A stretch of DNA of 64,000 nucleotides from Sebastes aleutianus (taxonomy: Eukaryota > Chordata > Actinopteri > Perciformes > Sebastidae). Below the pieces are notes generated by a model that was given only the letters and a program-made list of their open reading frames with translations, was not told the DNA's origin and ran no database searches. This document shows, piece by piece, positions 60,692 to 64,000 of the stretch. Position numbers and translations under genes: made by a program. Every line of letters starts with the position of its first letter. The stretch's first letter is position 1. Location of the stretch: positions 8,993,834-9,057,833 of the forward strand of contig CAKAKS010000060.1 in assembly GCA_916700875.1 (NCBI GenBank), in the 5' to 3' direction.

Positions 60692-63330
60692 CTACGACCT
60701 CCCCGAGCCGGACGGAGACCAGATTTCATCCTGAGAGTCTGAGTCGAAACCGGATTTCCCAATCCTCCTGGAGTTAGCTCCGTTGATATCGGTCAGCGGG
60801 ACGGAGGAGTAGTCTCTGCGGTCAAGGAAGCGAGCTGCCACTGAGCCGCGACATGCCCGTACGAGGTGAAGCAGCAGGCTGGCTGACAGCAGAGAGGCCA
60901 GGGTGACGGTGATCAGCAACCAGGTACGCCTGAGGAGAGACAGACAAGGTTAGACTGATTCCATTAAAAACATGGAGGACGTCAAATAAAGCAAAGAGTT
61001 TTACGTCAGGTGTATCAGTACTGAAACTCAGACAAATATCAAGTTATTAAGTATGCAGGTTATTGTACATCTAACTGTAATGGCAGTAAGCTGATTTTCC
61101 TTACAGTGTGAATATGTCTCAACTTAGTGCTGCAATTAAAACATTTATTTAATCATAATTTAATTAAATTAATTCATCTTAATCATCAGTATCAAATGTC
61201 AGAATATAGTGAAATATATTCATCATATGTGGCAAAGAAAAGCATTGGTAACACTTTATAATAACCATAATTTATAAATGGTAGTTAATTAAACTTAATT
61301 AATAGTTATTCTACAGTAATAAATAATGAAACGATAATTAATAATGTTTACTAATTATTAGTAATGCTATAATTTGTTAATTTAACAGTTTATTCTTGCA
61401 CACATTATATAATTTGATATACTATATTAAGTATTTGTTAATGATTACGAAATAATTTGTGAAGCTTAAAGAAATTGTTTGTAAACCATCTATAAACATT
61501 ATTTGGATGGCTATTATAAAGTTGCAACTGATGATTATAATACCTTGTTAAACGGTTAATAAATACTTTGTAAAGCATCTTTAAACATTATTTAGATCGA
61601 TAGTTAACACTTTGTCAATGGTTAATAATTGCTTTCTGGCCTCTATCTATATGATGTTTATTGATGTTTTAACAATTATTTCTTAAAGGTTTACAAATCA
61701 TTTAGTATTCATTAACAAATACTTAATATAAAATATTATTAATATAAAATGTTATTATGTGTGCAATAATAAACTTTTTATAGATAGTTTAGTCAAAACA
61801 AATTTGCGTTAACGCGTTATTAACTAACTTAATGTTAACACTAACTTTGACAGCCCTAAAAGCAACCCAAACAAAGGAAGATGGTCTTATCAAAAAGAGA
61901 GTTGTACAATATCGACGGAGCATTTCAGAGATGGAGAGAAAATGTTACTAATAGTTTAGCCTTGGCTCACGGCTATGGCGATGCAGCTGGCTAGACCCAC
62001 AAGTTTGCAAAGAAAACAGGACGGTAATTCTCATAGAACTGCCGCTTTATAACAGCATCAGGATCACAATCACGATCGGGATGATGTTTGAAATTAATCA
62101 CTAGTACTCGTACAGGTTACTGTATGAAGTGTGTGCATATGCCCGTGCTCAAATGGACCCTGCCTTAGGACCAAGTGGCACCCTTCAGGTCTGATAAATG
62201 AAGCCAAATAGGCTCACTTCTGGTTCCAAAAAAACATGATGGCGACGGCCAAAATGCCAAACTCATGGCTTCAAAACCGTAGTCCACAAACCAATGGGTG
62301 ATGTCACAGTGACTACGTCCACTTCTTATATACAGTCTATGCTTCAGACAGAGAGGAGAGCTGCAGGAGGAGGGCTGTATTTTCAGATTTCTTGTGTCCC
62401 TCCCCTTCCAGAAAACTGCCTACCCCAACTTTAACCCTCTGTTGTCTCATCTCTAAGACTGCCAGGGACTGGTTTAAATCAAAATGTTTCCCTCTTTTGG
62501 TCAAATAAGGGTTTAAAAAAAAAAAAAACAGTCCATCTGTGACCAGAGTACCCCTTTCACAAAGCACTTCCCAGAAACCATAGCAACAGCTAACAATTCC
62601 TAACTTGCATGTGAAAGCTATGGAGGCTAATGAATGCGCCCCGTCCTCAGAGCGTCGGCCTTGTTTACATGTAGAGGAGAGACAAGAAGCCATTATTTAG
62701 CTGGACTCATTGATCAGAGCAGAAGACAGAACTGTTGTGTTTATAGACGTGATTATTCCTCGTTGAATATCTCACGTCAAACTGTGAAATGTAGCACTGC
62801 TGCTTGTGATTTCTCATCATCTTGTAAAAACATCTGTTTAAAATTAGCCTCAAAGCATTTGACATATTTTTCAACGTGTTTTTATAAATGAATTGGTGGG
62901 TTTAACTTGAAGCCACACTGACAGAAAACAGACTAACAGTGTGTGTGTCAGAGGCTGGAAGATAAACTGACCAACATTTGGCTGCCAGATGGGACGATTT
63001 CACACCTCAGCTCACAGACTCTGTGTATCTGCCAACTACCAAGAAAATACTAAAGACACAAGAAATAAACCTTTATACTCTTTCTTGTCAGCTCTGTTTT
63101 CCTTTTCTCGCTCAGGAATACGTGTCTAAGAGCTAAAACATGCTAACATAGCAAAACTGTGACCTGTTTCTTGAGGTGAACAGACATGAAAGATGGACAG
63201 CAGAGGTGAAAAGGTGAGAGGTCACGTGACTCGATCTTTGACACTTACTCTGTCAGATGAGGCTGCTCTTTGTGAGCTTCTTCATCACGTCTCCACAATG
63301 TAAACATCTGTTTGGCAAGACAATGTCCAG
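60692..63330 (-). CDS. Single-pass membrane protein, last two coding exons (5' part outside the window)
   Basis: Minus-strand exons 63249-63330 and 60692-60929 join in one frame (GA|G) with GT-AG borders; TAG at 60692-60694. The joined protein reads GHCLAKQMFTLWRRDEEAHK, QPHLTERTW, a hydrophobic segment LLITVTLASLLSASLLLHLV, then a cytoplasmic-looking tail starting RACRGS. The tail has a Tyr-based motif (YSSV, YxxPhi) and an acidic cluster (FDSDSQDEIW), which together suggest endosomal or trans-Golgi sorting of a type I membrane protein. I cannot name the family. A search of the full-length gene to the right of the window would settle it. The 3'UTR end is not defined. Confidence 0.6.
61250..61800. 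repeat. AT-rich dispersed repeat GGTAACACTTTATAATAACC
   Basis: Repeated short phrases (GTTAATAAATACTTTGTAAAG and kin) in both orientations. It is intronic to the 60692-63330 gene and contains no coding sequence. Confidence 0.5.
62150..62342. repeat. Dispersed repeat ending CTTATATACAGTCTATG
   Basis: CATGATGGCGACGGCCAAAA, ACCAATGGGTGATGTCACAG and ACTACGTCCACTTCTTATAT form a sequence familiar from many teleost introns. Confidence 0.55.
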
Positions 63331-63874
63331 CTGTGGAGAGAAGAAGAAGAGGGAGTAGGAGAAGAAGACAGCTGGGTAAATAAGTCACTGTTATCAAGTT
63401 ATCAAGAGTTAAATCTTAGTCTATACTTTCCTCTTACACTTAAAGTGGCAATAGACAGTTTTTTGCTTTAAAAGTTTAATATGTAACAGTTGTCGCTTGC
63501 GGTTTGTAAACACAACACATGTGTAAATATGGGCTCCTAGGGCTGTCGAGGTGAAAGGACTTCCCCTGCGGTGATAATGATTGGCTCAACAGTGCGATAT
63601 GCGATATTATTGCCTTTGTTTTGCAAATTACTTTATTTATTCTGAATTTTTGTGCTATATAAATAATCTTTATTGTTAGGGTATTATTAGGTATATTGTT
63701 GCTTTTTAAATGACAAAAAACCTAAGGAGATTTCTGAGAGAAAGCAAACTTCTCCCATGTGCCCAGGCCTGTCACTCTACTTCCTACAGCTAAATTTTAC
63801 TTCCTTCCTGCTCTGCCCTTTCTGAGTTCCATTGCTAGGACTGAAAGCATGACACATGCAATACATGAAAACAA

Positions 63875-64000
63875 CACCACCTCATTTGGATAATGAAGCA
63901 GAAATGATAAAGAAATGTGAGAACAGTTGTATGAATAAATGTATAAAGAAAAGAATGCAGAGATAAATAAGTTTGGGGAAATCAATAGGCGGTGAAATGC
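63875..64000. mobile_element. AT-rich foldback element, copy G (cut by the window edge)
   Basis: It begins inside the family's central block (CTCATTTGGATAATGAAGCAGAAATG) and continues into the right half (AATAAGTTTGGGGAAAT). The left half is absent, so the copy is partial or truncated. Confidence 0.55.

Overview
The window looks like nuclear DNA from a teleost fish, most likely a spiny-rayed (percomorph) lineage. Genes are split by GT-AG introns, their proteins match vertebrate families, and the intergenic DNA is full of AT-rich foldback elements, hAT-like and piggyBac-like elements, microsatellites and tandem arrays typical of fish. There is no sign of bacterial, plasmid or organellar sequence. 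Assignments rest on reading exon translations and splice sites by eye; no database search was possible.

Layout. (1) 1-5,220, plus strand: the last five coding exons of a type III classical cadherin (laminin G, EGF-like, membrane segment, catenin-binding tail), entering from the left edge. (2) 5,220-15,400: about 10 kb without a recognised gene, holding foldback elements, a TTAA-flanked piggyBac-type element, tandem arrays and an inverted two-exon fragment of cyclin E2 with a 75-bp in-frame deletion. (3) 15,400-25,140, minus strand: a complete cyclin E2 gene (ccne2), 11 coding exons and 395 codons, with a 5' non-coding exon and a CpG-rich upstream region. (4) 25,360-25,860: the 3' end of an L2/CR1-like LINE. 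(5) 26,300-43,030, minus strand: tp53inp1, three coding exons and 290 codons, a possible 5-kb 3'UTR, a distant non-coding first exon and a CpG-rich promoter. ccne2 and tp53inp1 are also neighbours in human 8q22, where INTS8 lies between them; no ints8 exon is visible here. (6) 43,030-53,400: three foldback elements, two related minisatellites, LINE-like and hAT-like copies, and a 1.9-kb satellite of a 50-bp unit. (7) 53,385-55,400, minus strand: an intronless coiled-coil reading frame with signs of frameshift, bounded by a 33-bp-arm hairpin at its 3' end and an inverted CRE-like pair at its 5' end. (8) 55,400-64,000: more repeats and the last two exons (minus strand) of a membrane protein I cannot name, running off the right edge.

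The named genes belong to separate processes: cadherin to adhesion, cyclin E2 to G1/S entry with CDK2, and TP53INP1 to p53 stress response and autophagy. They are linked by synteny, not by an operon. The least ordinary locus is the coiled-coil ORF with its 676-bp higher-order satellite and flanking palindromes. The next most notable are the inverted ccne2 fragment flanked by the same tandem repeat that sits in the parent gene's last intron, and the cadherin exon bracketed by complementary TG and CA repeats.
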